Assembly (NCBI GenBank): GCA_964647905.1
Contig: CAZYJR010000001.1
Span: forward strand, 186,001-250,000
DNA: 64,000 nucleotides
Reading direction: 5' to 3'
Source: CAZYJR01 sp964647905
GTDB lineage: Bacteria > Desulfobacterota > DSM-4660 > Desulfatiglandales > HGW-15
Shown here: positions 1 through 8,463 of the stretch, one piece after another
Layout of the letters: every line of letters starts with the position of its first letter
How positions within the stretch are numbered: position 1 is the stretch's first letter
Made by a program: the position numbers and the translations under genes
The notes under the pieces: generated by a model
The model's database searches: none
The model's input: only the letters and a program-made list of their open reading frames with translations
What the model was told of the DNA's origin: nothing

Positions 1-899
1 TTGAGTCGGTGCCCAGGCCTGACGTCCTGGTCTTCAACACCAATCAATGCCGGGACGCGCAGGATTGGTTCGCGTGGTACGCACGGGAGTTCGATGTGCC
101 CCTGCTGGGGGTTTACACCCACAGGGGGATACGTGATGTCGGAGAGGTCCAGATCCAGGACATAGCCGCACAGATCCGTGATCTGGTCCCCCCCTTGGAG
201 GAGGTGACCGGTGAGCGGTTCGACATCGATCGGTTCAAGGAGGCGGTGGAGCTGTCCAGGCAAACCTCGGCGCTGTGGCGGGCCTGCCTGGAATCGGCCG
301 CCGCGGTGCCGTCGCCGTGGACGTTTTTCGACGCCACCATCCACATGGGCCCGGCGGTGGTGGCCCGTGGCACCCGGGAAGGCGTGGACTACTACGAGAA
401 ACACCTGCTGCCCGAGCTGGAACAGAGGACAAGCGAGGGCGGGGCCGCGGTCGAGGGCGAGAGGCACCGCCTGTACTGGGAGGGAATGCCCATTTGGGGC
501 AAGCTGCGCGCTCTTTCGGATCAATTCTCCTCCCTCAAGGCTTGCGTGGTGGCCTCCACCTACTGTAACAGCTGGATTTTCGACCAACTGGACCCTGCTG
601 ATCCGTTCGAGAGCATGGCCAGGGCGTACACCGAGCTCTTCATTGCCAGGGACGAGTCCTACAAGGAGGAGTACATCAGGAGGTGTTACGAGCTGTTCAA
701 GTTCAATGGAATAGTGTTCCATGACGCCAAGACCTGCCCGAATAACTCGAACAACCGATACGGGATGCCCGAGCGCTTGAGCATGCGCCTTGGCATACCT
801 TCGCTCATAATCAACGGTGATCTTTGTGATCTCAGGTGTTATTCCGAAGAGCAGGCCAAGACCAACATAGAGGCGTTCATAGAGCAGTTGGAAGAGTGA
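1..899 (+). CDS. 2-hydroxyacyl-CoA dehydratase / benzoyl-CoA reductase family subunit, 5'-truncated
   Basis: This is the C-terminal ~296 residues of a HgdB/BcrB/BcrC-like subunit. Such subunits bind an Fe-S cluster and perform ATP-driven radical dehydration or ring reduction of acyl-CoA substrates. No in-frame stop lies between the window edge and the GTG at 9, and family members are about 380-430 residues, so roughly 100 N-terminal residues are probably outside the window. Recognisable blocks are VLVFNTNQC near the visible start, YWEGMPIWGKLR, a Cys-containing VVASTYCNSW segment, and DAKTCPNNSNNRYGMPERL near the C-terminus. Its stop abuts the start of the activator gene, as expected for a dehydratase/activator pair. 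Whether the substrate is aromatic (benzoyl-CoA-like) or a 2-hydroxyacyl-CoA cannot be told from this fragment. Confidence 0.85.
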   Translation, partial: ESVPRPDVLVFNTNQCRDAQDWFAWYAREFDVPLLGVYTHRGIRDVGEVQIQDIAAQIRDLVPPLEEVTGERFDIDRFKEAVELSRQTSALWRACLESAAAVPSPWTFFDATIHMGPAVVARGTREGVDYYEKHLLPELEQRTSEGGAAVEGERHRLYWEGMPIWGKLRALSDQFSSLKACVVASTYCNSWIFDQLDPADPFESMARAYTELFIARDESYKEEYIRRCYELFKFNGIVFHDAKTCPNNSNNRYGMPERLSMRLGIPSLIINGDLCDLRCYSEEQAKTNIEAFIEQLEE

Positions 900-1706
900 G
901 TGCCGGGTCGGGGAATGAAAAGCGGTCTCTTTGTGGGGGTGGACGTGGGTGCCTCGCGCACCAAGGTGGCGGTCCTGGACGGGAACGGACTGCTGCTGGG
1001 CCATGCGGTGGAGCGCTCGGGCACGGACTTCGAGCGTACAGCCGGATATTGCCTGGAGCAGGCCCTGGAGATGGCTGGAATGCGGGGGCGTGACGATTCC
1101 CGATGCATCGCCACCGGGTACGGCCGGAAGAACGTCTCTTTCAGAGACGGCGAGAAGACCGAAATAGGGTGCCATGCCCGAGGAGGGTACCACTATTTTC
1201 CCCGGGCCGTGACCATAATTGATATCGGCGGTCAGGACAACAAGGTGATCAAGTTGGATGAGCAGGGGAGGCGGATCAGCTTCAAGATGAACCGCAAGTG
1301 CGCGGCCGGGACCGGGGCGTTCCTGGAAGAGATGGCCATGCGGCTGGATATCCCCCTGGAGGACATGAATTCCCTGGCAAGGGAATCGGAGCGGGCCGTG
1401 GAGCTGGGCAGCTACTGCACGGTCTTTTCAGGGACCGAGGTCCTGGAGAAGATAAGGCAAGGGGTGAGGCTGCCCGACCTGATCAAGGGAATCTTTCTCT
1501 CCGTGATAAAGCGGGTCATGGAGATGGACTCACTGACCGAGACCCTGGTGATGACCGGCGGGGTGGTGGCTCACAATCCGTATCTGGTCAAGATGGTGGA
1601 GGAAATGACCGAACAGGAGATCCTGGTCCCCGAGCACCCCCAGCTCACAGGGGCGGTGGGAGCGGCGCTGTTTGCCATGGATGAGGAGAAGGGAGCGGCG
1701 GGCTGA
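900..1706 (+). CDS. Acyl-CoA dehydratase/reductase activase (HgdC/BcrA-D-type ATPase)
   Basis: This BadF/BadG/HgdC-type ATPase hydrolyses ATP to inject low-potential electrons into the partner dehydratase or reductase. The ASKHA fold is visible: phosphate-1 motif GVDVGASRTK (residues 13-22), IDIGGQD (108-113) and TGGVVAHN near the C-terminus. Cys134 (in KCAAGTG) and Cys173 (in SYCTVF) match the two cysteines that ligate the [4Fe-4S] cluster across the homodimer. The GTG start directly follows the upstream stop and has GGAAG in front. An ATG at 915 is an alternative that removes five residues. Only one activase is visible, which fits a homodimeric HgdC-like activator better than the two-ATPase benzoyl-CoA reductase, but upstream genes are not in the window. 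Confidence 0.88.
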   Translation: MPGRGMKSGLFVGVDVGASRTKVAVLDGNGLLLGHAVERSGTDFERTAGYCLEQALEMAGMRGRDDSRCIATGYGRKNVSFRDGEKTEIGCHARGGYHYFPRAVTIIDIGGQDNKVIKLDEQGRRISFKMNRKCAAGTGAFLEEMAMRLDIPLEDMNSLARESERAVELGSYCTVFSGTEVLEKIRQGVRLPDLIKGIFLSVIKRVMEMDSLTETLVMTGGVVAHNPYLVKMVEEMTEQEILVPEHPQLTGAVGAALFAMDEEKGAAG

Positions 1707-1820
1707 GATTGGAGACTCAGCCCCTTGGACTCGAAGGCGAGGAGCCGGCGGGAAGCGGTCCGGGACCTTTTCGGTCGCCGGTTTGAGAGATAGAAACCCC
1801 AACAAGGGAGGTCGCTAGCA

Positions 1821-3401
1821 ATGTTTGAGAGCAAATGGATGCATATGGGTACGGTCCTCAAGATGCATGCGCTCAATTATCCCGACAAGCTGGGATGGCA
1901 GGACAAGAGCCGCGAGTACGACTTCAAGACGTGGAACGAGAGGGCCTGCCGGGTGGCCAACGGCCTCCGGGACCTGGGTTGCGGGCACAAAGACGCCTTT
2001 GCGGTAATAGCCTACAACCGGGGCGAATGGATGGACATTTACGCCGGGTGTGCCAAGGGCGGCCAGATGGTGGTCCCTGTAATGTTTCGATTGGCCGGGC
2101 CGGAGATCGAGTATATCGTCAACCACTCGGAGTGCAAGGCATTCATTGTGGAGGCCCCCTTTGTGGAGCTGATAGACGGCATAAAGGACAAGCTCCCTGT
2201 CCCGGAGAACGCGTACGTCTATCTGGGGGACGGTCCGGTCCCGGAGGGGTACGTGGGCTACGAGGAGTGGCTGGCCAAGTCCTCTCCTGAGGAGCCGGAG
2301 TACATTGTGGACGGAGCCGACACCTGGACCATAATGTACACTTCGGGCACCACGGGCCGGCCAAAAGGCGTAGTCAGGCCGCACGAGAGCTACATCGCCC
2401 AGTATTATTTGAACGATATTAACATGGGAGTGCGCGCGAGCGATAAGGTAATGTTGGTCATGCCCATGTGCCATGTGAACTCAATCTACTATTCCTTTGC
2501 CTATACCCTGGTCACGGCTCCGGTCTTTGTCTACAACATGGTGAGTTTCGACCCCGAAGACCTCCTCAAGACCATTGACAAGTACAAGATCACCTTTACC
2601 TCCCTGGTGCCCACTCACTATATAATGATGCTGGCCCTTCCGGATGAGGTGAAAAAGAGCATCGACGTGTCCTCCATCAGGCAGCTCCTCATATCGTCGG
2701 CTCCCGCAAGGAAGGATCTCAAGGTCGCCATCATGGAATACTTTGAGAATGCGGAGCTCTGGGAGGCTTACGGGAGCACCGAAGGCGGTCTGGTCACCCT
2801 GCTGAGGCCCGAGGAGCAGTTCAAGAAGCTGGGCTCCATTGGTCGCGAGATATTCGGGACCGATCGCATACGCATACTGGACGAGGATCGAAACGAGGTC
2901 CCTGACGGAGAGGTGGGCGAGCTCTTCTACCGGACGCCCATGCTCTTCAGGGAGTACCTCAAGGAGCCCGAAAAGACCAAAGAGGCCTTTGACAACGGCT
3001 GGTCTTCGGCCGGTGACATGGTGATGCGCGACCCGGACGGATACTACGTCCTGGTGGACAGGAAGGCCAACATGATCATTACGGGCGGGGAGAACGTATA
3101 TCCCTCCGAGGTGGAGAGCGCCGTGGGCTCTCACGAGGCGGTCAAGGATATCGCCGTAATAGGGTTGCCCGACGAGAAGTGGGGTGAGGCGGTAAAGGCC
3201 GTGATCGTGCTACACGACGGCTACGAGCCCAGCGAAGAGCTGGCCAAGAATATCATTGACTTTTCGCGCGATAAAATTGCAGGGTATAAGCGACCCAAGA
3301 GCATTGACTTCGTTAAGGACGAAGAGATGCCCCGAACACCCACCGGCAAGATCCTTCATCGGGTCCTGCGCGAAAAGTACGGGAAATGGAGTGAGGCATG
3401 A
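1821..3401 (+). CDS. AMP-dependent acyl-CoA synthetase/ligase (ANL superfamily)
   Basis: This 526-residue enzyme should activate a carboxylic acid to its CoA thioester through an acyl-adenylate, in the cytoplasm. It has the AMP-binding P-loop YTSGTTGRPKG (173-183), an adenine-binding YGSTEGG segment, the SAGDMVMRDPDGYYVLVDR hinge block and the C-terminal catalytic lysine region PTGKILHRVLREKY. Length matches medium/long-chain or aromatic acid:CoA ligases. GGGAGG lies 11 nt before the ATG. It lies 114 nt downstream of the activase gene and upstream of a thiolase, so it probably supplies the CoA ester for the same catabolic pathway. Substrate specificity (fatty, cyclic or aromatic acid) cannot be assigned from sequence alone. 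Confidence 0.9.
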   Translation: MFESKWMHMGTVLKMHALNYPDKLGWQDKSREYDFKTWNERACRVANGLRDLGCGHKDAFAVIAYNRGEWMDIYAGCAKGGQMVVPVMFRLAGPEIEYIVNHSECKAFIVEAPFVELIDGIKDKLPVPENAYVYLGDGPVPEGYVGYEEWLAKSSPEEPEYIVDGADTWTIMYTSGTTGRPKGVVRPHESYIAQYYLNDINMGVRASDKVMLVMPMCHVNSIYYSFAYTLVTAPVFVYNMVSFDPEDLLKTIDKYKITFTSLVPTHYIMMLALPDEVKKSIDVSSIRQLLISSAPARKDLKVAIMEYFENAELWEAYGSTEGGLVTLLRPEEQFKKLGSIGREIFGTDRIRILDEDRNEVPDGEVGELFYRTPMLFREYLKEPEKTKEAFDNGWSSAGDMVMRDPDGYYVLVDRKANMIITGGENVYPSEVESAVGSHEAVKDIAVIGLPDEKWGEAVKAVIVLHDGYEPSEELAKNIIDFSRDKIAGYKRPKSIDFVKDEEMPRTPTGKILHRVLREKYGKWSEA

Positions 3402-3524
3402 GGCTGAGGCCGCTTGGGCGGTCATGTCCACGGCCGGGGCGGGGATGCACCCTGCGAGCTCCGGCCTGTGGGAACAGTGAGCTGAGTTGATCCGAGTACA
3501 AAAGACGAGTGGAGGTGAACTGAG

Positions 3525-4730
3525 ATGTTGACAAAGGCGTTTATACCTTACAAAGGCTATTACTCGAGCCCGTTTTCCCGGTGGCAGGGGAGTATGCAGT
3601 ACGAGAACTCCATTGTCCTGGGAGCCACCACGGCCAAGCGCTGGCTGGAGAGCAAGGGATGGGATCCGGCGCTTTACGAGTACCTGGTGTTCGGCAATAC
3701 CATCGGCCAGCACCATCAGTTTTACGCCAGCACGTGGGCGGCGGCCATGATGGGAGCCAAAGACACCCCGGGGGTCATCCTGTGCCAGGCCTGCACCACG
3801 TCCACCACCTGCATATGGACCGCGGCCATGGGGGTGGAGAACGGCCTCTACGGCCAGGCGGCGGCCCTGATGACCGATCGCTGTTCAAACGGACCGCACA
3901 CCATCTGGCCCAACCCGCTGGGCCCGGGTGCGGAGGTGATCTCAGAGAACTGGTTGATGGACAACTTCAACAGCGATCCGAACGTGGGCCTCAAGATGGT
4001 GGAGACCGCCGAGAACGTGGCCAAGGACGGGGGGTTCACCAAGGAGCAGGCCGATGACCTGGCATTGCATAGATATCAACAGTACCTGATGGCCCTGGAA
4101 AACGACCGGGAGTTTCAGAAGCGTTATATGTTCCCGGTAGAGGTCAAGATGTCCAAGAAGAAGACCATCACGGTGGAAGAGGACGAGGGTATCACACCCA
4201 GCACCAAGGAAGGGCTGGAGAGGCTGAAGCCGGTGATTCCCGGCGGCATAATCAGCTTCGGCGCCCAGACCCACCCGGCGGATGGGAACTGCCTGGTCAC
4301 GGTCACCACCGAGGAGAGGGCCAAGGAGCTCTCAGCGGATCCCTCGGTCCGCATCCAGATAATCTCATACGGCTACTCCAGGGCAAAGGCCGGATACATG
4401 GCCGCGGCCCCGGTGCCGGCGGCCAGGATGGCCCTGGAGCGGGCCGGACTGGATATCAGCGATATCAAGGTGATAAAGACACACAACCCGTTCATAGTGA
4501 ACGACCTCTACATGGCCCAGCAACTCGGTATAGACCCGAAGGGGACCGCGGAGCAGGGGTTCAACAATTACGGATCCAGCCTGGTCTACGGCCACCCGCA
4601 GGGCCCTACAGCGGGACGTAATATCATAGAGGGCCTCGAAGAGGTGATCATGAAAGGCGGCGGCTACATGCTGTGGGCCGGTTGCGCAGCCGGAGACACG
4701 GGCGGCGCCGTAATAATCAAGGTGGGCTGA
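3525..4730 (+). CDS. Thiolase-family acyl-CoA acetyltransferase (SCP-x/lipid-transfer type)
   Basis: A 401-residue thiolase-fold protein expected to cleave a 3-ketoacyl-CoA with CoA. The nucleophile is probably Cys90 within QACTTST. The thiolase histidine motif appears as YGHPQGPTAGR and the second cysteine as WAGCAAGDTGGA. NPFIVND stands where NEAFA occurs in classical thiolases. These variants place it with the divergent SCP-x-like thiolases rather than FadA. A strong GGAGGTGA lies 6 nt before the ATG. It is the last gene of the dehydratase-activase-ligase-thiolase run and is followed by an intrinsic terminator at 4771-4801, so it probably performs the final thiolytic step there. Confidence 0.85.
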   Translation: MLTKAFIPYKGYYSSPFSRWQGSMQYENSIVLGATTAKRWLESKGWDPALYEYLVFGNTIGQHHQFYASTWAAAMMGAKDTPGVILCQACTTSTTCIWTAAMGVENGLYGQAAALMTDRCSNGPHTIWPNPLGPGAEVISENWLMDNFNSDPNVGLKMVETAENVAKDGGFTKEQADDLALHRYQQYLMALENDREFQKRYMFPVEVKMSKKKTITVEEDEGITPSTKEGLERLKPVIPGGIISFGAQTHPADGNCLVTVTTEERAKELSADPSVRIQIISYGYSRAKAGYMAAAPVPAARMALERAGLDISDIKVIKTHNPFIVNDLYMAQQLGIDPKGTAEQGFNNYGSSLVYGHPQGPTAGRNIIEGLEEVIMKGGGYMLWAGCAAGDTGGAVIIKVG

Positions 4731-4770
4731 TAGGGGGCCCCTGAAGACGCGCGCCCCGGGTGCGAAACAA

Positions 4771-4801
4771 GGGCCGCTCTCAGAACGGGAGCGGCCCTTT
4801 T
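4771..4801 (+). terminator. Rho-independent terminator after the thiolase gene
   Basis: A perfect 9-bp stem GGGCCGCTC (4771-4779) / GAGCGGCCC (4789-4797) with a 9-nt loop is followed directly by TTTT. It lies 41 nt after the thiolase stop. The T-run touches the likely start codon (4802) of the next gene. Confidence 0.8.
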
Positions 4802-5488
4802 ATGCCTATGAGCTTGGAGCGAACATACTGCATTAGGTGCGGCGAATGCTGCAGGAGCGGGAGCCCCAGCCTCCAGATGGAGGATGTCCGTCTGGTGAGG
4901 GAAGGGGTGCTCGGCCTCGGCGATCTTTATACCGTCCGGCGGGGGGAGGTGATCCGCGACAATGTGAGCGGGGGCCTGGCCGTGGCCCGGGAGGAGCTGG
5001 TCAAGATCAAGGAGCTCACAGGGAAGGGAGGCCCCAAAGGCTGCATCTTTTATGACCCCGTGGAATCCTCCTGCCTGATCTACAAGGACCGGCCCCTTCA
5101 ATGCGCGGCCTTGACTTGCTGGGATCCCTCGGAGTTCATGCGGATCTTCAGGAGACCCAAGGCGGACCGGGCTGATCTGATAGAGGATGAGGACCTGCGG
5201 GCCTTGGTGCATGAGCACGAGTCCCACTGCAACTACCCTGCAGTGGAGCGGGCGGTCAAGGGCATCGATTCGCAAAAGGGCTCGGGTGCCGGGGGGGTGA
5301 TAGAGTTGATCCGCTTCGACCACTGGATGCGCTGGCGGGCAGGGGCGGAAAAGAAGGTGCCGGAGGACGCCTTGGACTTCATGTTCGGGCGGCCCCTTTC
5401 CAGAACCATAAGCATGTTCGGTCTTCAGCTCCTGGAGCGGGAAGACGGATCTTATCTGCTTACCCGGGTAGAAAAAACCGCCGGCTGA
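4802..5488 (+). CDS. YkgJ-family Cys-cluster protein (probable zinc/iron-binding)
   Basis: A 228-residue protein with an N-terminal YCIRCGECC motif, the CxxCxxCC signature of the YkgJ/UPF0153 family, and further cysteines in GCIFYDP, SCLIY, QCAALTCW and HCNY that would complete a metal site. Family function is poorly known. An upstream in-frame GTG at 4760 would extend it by 14 residues through the terminator stem, which looks artificial. The ATGs at 4802 and 4808 directly precede the Cys motif. The only Shine-Dalgarno-like GGGAG lies inside the terminator stem, so translation may depend on that stem opening or the gene may be weakly expressed. It is convergent with fhs. Confidence 0.75.
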   Translation: MPMSLERTYCIRCGECCRSGSPSLQMEDVRLVREGVLGLGDLYTVRRGEVIRDNVSGGLAVAREELVKIKELTGKGGPKGCIFYDPVESSCLIYKDRPLQCAALTCWDPSEFMRIFRRPKADRADLIEDEDLRALVHEHESHCNYPAVERAVKGIDSQKGSGAGGVIELIRFDHWMRWRAGAEKKVPEDALDFMFGRPLSRTISMFGLQLLEREDGSYLLTRVEKTAG

Positions 5489-5544
5489 CCGGGTGATCAA
5501 CGCCACGCCGCCTGAGTGCGGAGCGGCAAACCCGGCCGCAGAAA

Positions 5545-5574
5545 GGCCGCCGCCCCGGGTCAGGGACGGCGGCC
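5545..5574. terminator. Candidate bidirectional hairpin between convergent genes
   Basis: An 8-bp perfect GC stem GGCCGCCG (5545-5552) / CGGCGGCC (5567-5574) lies between the convergent YkgJ-like and fhs genes. On the minus strand it is followed by TTTC, and on the plus strand only by a T-poor GGCTTGTCTT, so it is a weak intrinsic terminator. Confidence 0.45.
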
Positions 5575-5607
5575 GGCTTGTCTTGAGATCCCGGCTGGTT
5601 CTCCGTA

Positions 5608-7371
5608 CTAGAACAACCCTTGGACCTTTCCTGTCTTGGGATCCACATCCACGCGCCTGAACGCCGGATTGGAGCTGGTTCCGGGCATCAGGCTGATCGT
5701 CCCGGCGCATGGGCACAGGAACTTGGCGCCCGAGTATATCAGGACGTCGCGGATGGGAAGCGTCCAGCCCTTGGGCACACCCTTGATGGCCGGGTCATGC
5801 GTGAGGCTCAGGTGGGTCTTGACCATCATGGTGGCGTAGTCGTCATAGGACGGGTCGCTCTCCAGCATCTTGGCCTTGGCCTCGGCCTCGGGGGTCCAGG
5901 ACACGCCCTTTGCGCCGTAGACCGTCTTGGCGATCTTTTCCACCCTCTCCCGCAGCTTCATGCTCATGGGGTAGAGGAACTTGAACTTGTTCTTTTCGTC
6001 GCAGGCCTCTTTCACCGCTTCCGCGAACTCAACGGCCCCGTCTCCACCCTTTGCCCAGTGCTCGGAGACCGCACAGCGCGCTCCCGCCTCCTCGGCGTAC
6101 TTGCGAACCATGTTGATTTCCTTCTTGGTGTCGGTGTGGAAGGCGTTGATGCACACCACCGGGTTGATGCCCGCCTTCCTGATGGTGTTGATGTGATGCA
6201 CCATGTTGGGGATCCCCGCCTCCAGGAGCTTGAGGTTCTCCTTGGTGTAGGCCGGATCCAGATCCAGGCCCGCGACCACCTTGGGACCGCCCCCGTGCAT
6301 CTTGAGGGCGCGGATAGTGGTGGTGAGCACCGAGACATGGGGCTTGAGCCCGCTGTTGCGGCACTTGACGTTCCAGAACTTCTCGAAACCGATATCCGCG
6401 CCGAACCCGCTCTCGGTGACATGGTAGTCGAAGAGCTTGAGCCCGATGCGGTCGGCGATGATCGAGGACTGGCCAACGGCTATGTTGGCGAAAGGTCCTG
6501 CGTGGACCATGCAGGGCTGATACTCCGCGGTGGACATGAGCGTGGGATTGATGGTGTTTCGCATCCAGGCGGTCATGGCCCCGCCCACCTCCAGGTCCCT
6601 GGTGTACACGGGCTTTCCGGTCTTGTCAAAGGCCAGGGTGATGTTGTTCAGGCGCTCCCGCAGGTCGGCCAGGTCCGTGACTATGGAGAGGATGGCCATG
6701 AGCTCCGAGGACACGGCTATACCGAACTTGGACTGCATGGTGTAGCCGTCGTAACGGCCTCCTAGGCCTATGACTATATTCCGGAGGGCTTGGGCGCAAA
6801 AGTCGATGATCCATCCGAACTCCACCCGGGTGGGATCGATGTCCAGCCTGCGCATCTTGGTCAGTCGCTTGAGCTGCTCGTCGGTGTAGTTCCGCTCGTG
6901 CTGCATCCTGGCCGTGAGGGCCACCATTGCCAGGTTGTGGGCGTTCATGATGTCGTTGATATCGCCGGTAAGGCCCATGGAGAACTCGGTCATGGGAATG
7001 AGCAGCGCATTGCCTCCTCCTGCCGCCGAGCCCTTGATGTTCATGGTGGGGCCGCCGGAGGGCTGGCGCAGGGCACCGCCTACGTTCAGGCCCAGCTTGC
7101 CCATACCTTCCATGAGCCCCACTGAGGTGGTGCTCTTGCCCTCGCCCAAAGGAGTAGGGGTGATGGCCGTGACCTCTATGTACTTGCCGTCCTTTCGCTT
7201 GTTCAGCCGATCCATTATCTTGATGAAATCCAGCTTGCCCAGTCGGCCGTACTCCGCAAGCTCGTCCTTCTCCAGGCCCAGTCGCTCACGCCATTCGTCA
7301 TTCGAAGGCATCTTCTTCTCGGCAGCCTCGGAAATCTGCCAGTCCTTCATCTTGGTCGCATCATATGCCAT
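5608..7371 (-). CDS. fhs: Formate--tetrahydrofolate ligase
   Basis: This enzyme makes 10-formyl-THF from formate, THF and ATP. It is the entry of the methyl branch of the Wood-Ljungdahl pathway and a source of one-carbon units. The P-loop TPTPLGEGKSTTSVGL and the conserved GLTGDINDI and RNIVIGLGG blocks are clear. At 587 residues it is slightly longer than the usual ~557. The longer reading frame begins at 7392, but the ATG at 7371 has AGGAGG 9 nt upstream and begins MAYDATKMKDW, so I chose it. It stands alone on the minus strand, divergent from proC. In a syntroph or sulfate reducer it could run in either direction, for formate production or acetate oxidation. Confidence 0.95.
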   Translation of the reverse strand: MAYDATKMKDWQISEAAEKKMPSNDEWRERLGLEKDELAEYGRLGKLDFIKIMDRLNKRKDGKYIEVTAITPTPLGEGKSTTSVGLMEGMGKLGLNVGGALRQPSGGPTMNIKGSAAGGGNALLIPMTEFSMGLTGDINDIMNAHNLAMVALTARMQHERNYTDEQLKRLTKMRRLDIDPTRVEFGWIIDFCAQALRNIVIGLGGRYDGYTMQSKFGIAVSSELMAILSIVTDLADLRERLNNITLAFDKTGKPVYTRDLEVGGAMTAWMRNTINPTLMSTAEYQPCMVHAGPFANIAVGQSSIIADRIGLKLFDYHVTESGFGADIGFEKFWNVKCRNSGLKPHVSVLTTTIRALKMHGGGPKVVAGLDLDPAYTKENLKLLEAGIPNMVHHINTIRKAGINPVVCINAFHTDTKKEINMVRKYAEEAGARCAVSEHWAKGGDGAVEFAEAVKEACDEKNKFKFLYPMSMKLRERVEKIAKTVYGAKGVSWTPEAEAKAKMLESDPSYDDYATMMVKTHLSLTHDPAIKGVPKGWTLPIRDVLIYSGAKFLCPCAGTISLMPGTSSNPAFRRVDVDPKTGKVQGLF

Positions 7372-7466
7372 ACTCTTTATCCTCCTGTTCATCCATGGGT
7401 TTGGTGGGGCCTCCGGGACAGTACTTCGAATATCCCCTTATACTCATGCCGAAAATAGCGTGCCCT

Positions 7467-7495
7467 TCCCTATCAGAAAAAGAATGGCCCGTCAA
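7467..7495 (-). promoter_or_regulatory. Candidate fhs promoter
   Basis: On the minus strand, TTGACG (7495-7490), a 17-nt spacer and TAGGGA (7472-7467) resemble a sigma-70 promoter about 95 nt before the fhs start. The -10 is weak. Confidence 0.35.
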
Positions 7496-7543
7496 GCTTA
7501 AGACATGCGATTGAAGAGCTTCTTCATTTGTTTTTTCGAGCCG

Positions 7544-7572
7544 TTGCCCACACACCCTATTCATGCTATAGG
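7544..7572 (+). promoter_or_regulatory. Candidate proC promoter
   Basis: TTGCCC (7544-7549), a 17-nt spacer and TATAGG (7567-7572) lie 45 nt before the chosen proC start, in the divergent fhs/proC interval. Confidence 0.4.
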
Positions 7573-7617
7573 ACGGTTGCCGCGGAATACGACAAAGGCT
7601 TCGCAAGGAGGGGTCTC

Positions 7618-8433
7618 ATGGAGGCTAAAGCCGATATGCTGGGATTCATCGGCGCCGGGAACATGGCCGGTGCCTTGATAAGAGGGCTGATAAAGAGCGG
7701 GCTCTACAAGCCGGAGGAGCTGGCCGCCTCGGACACGGACCGGGCCAGGCTCAAGTCCCTTTCGGAAGCGACCGGAATAAGGGGGATGGATTCCAACATC
7801 TCCCTGGTCCGGGAGTCCACGGCCGTGGTCCTGGCTGTGAAGCCGCAGGTCCTGGATTCCGTGATCGAGGAGATCCGGGGTGAGGTGAGGGACGATCACT
7901 TGTTGATCTCCATCGCTGCCGGGATCCCTCTCGGCTTTATCAGCCGGGCCTTGGGCCGGGAGGCAGCCATGGTCCGGGTGATGCCGAACACCCCGGCCCT
8001 GGTGGGAAGAGGCCTGAGCGCCCTGGCCCCGGGAGGGGGGGCTTCCAAGGAGCAGGTGGAGATCGTTCGCGCGGTCTTCCGGGCGGTGGGCGAGACCGTG
8101 GTGGTGGACGAGTCCAAGATGAACGCGGTCACCGCGGTGTCAGGGAGCGGCCCGGGCTATGTTTTCCGTATCATGGAGGCCATGGCGGCGGGGGCCGAAG
8201 AGCTCGGCTTCGGGGCTGAAGACGCGGCCAAGCTGGTGATCCAGACCTTCCTGGGGGGCGCCCATCTGGCGGCGGAATCCGGCAAGGAGCTTGGAGAGCT
8301 GCGCCGAATGGTGACCTCCCCGGGCGGGACGACAGAAGCCGGGCTCTCCGTCCTTGACCGGAGCGGCATCCGGGAGATAATGCGGGAGACCCTGGCCGCG
8401 GCTGCAAATCGGGCCAGGGAGCTGGGGTCCTGA
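7618..8433 (+). CDS. proC: Pyrroline-5-carboxylate reductase
   Basis: This enzyme catalyses the last step of proline synthesis, NAD(P)H reduction of 1-pyrroline-5-carboxylate. It has an N-terminal Rossmann motif GFIGAGNMAGALIRG, the VRVMPNTPALVGRG block, and the C-terminal family signature around SGSGPGYVFRIMEAMA and VTSPGGTTEAGL. Length 271 is typical. An upstream in-frame start at 7528 would add 30 unrelated residues. ATG 7618 has AAGGAGGGG just upstream and is preferred. It is a single gene, convergent with the following hydrolase. Confidence 0.95.
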   Translation: MEAKADMLGFIGAGNMAGALIRGLIKSGLYKPEELAASDTDRARLKSLSEATGIRGMDSNISLVRESTAVVLAVKPQVLDSVIEEIRGEVRDDHLLISIAAGIPLGFISRALGREAAMVRVMPNTPALVGRGLSALAPGGGASKEQVEIVRAVFRAVGETVVVDESKMNAVTAVSGSGPGYVFRIMEAMAAGAEELGFGAEDAAKLVIQTFLGGAHLAAESGKELGELRRMVTSPGGTTEAGLSVLDRSGIREIMRETLAAAANRARELGS

Positions 8434-8463
8434 CGGCTGAGCCCGGTGACTCGAGTAGGCCGG

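Noticed and set aside
1..1706. Calling the first two genes benzoyl-CoA reductase
   Set aside because: Only one catalytic subunit and one activase are visible; class I reductases have two different ATPase subunits. The family name was kept general.
1745..1785. CCGGCG...CGCCGG inverted repeat between the activase and ligase genes
   Set aside because: Short, imperfect inside and without a T-run or promoter; such repeats are common in GC-rich DNA.
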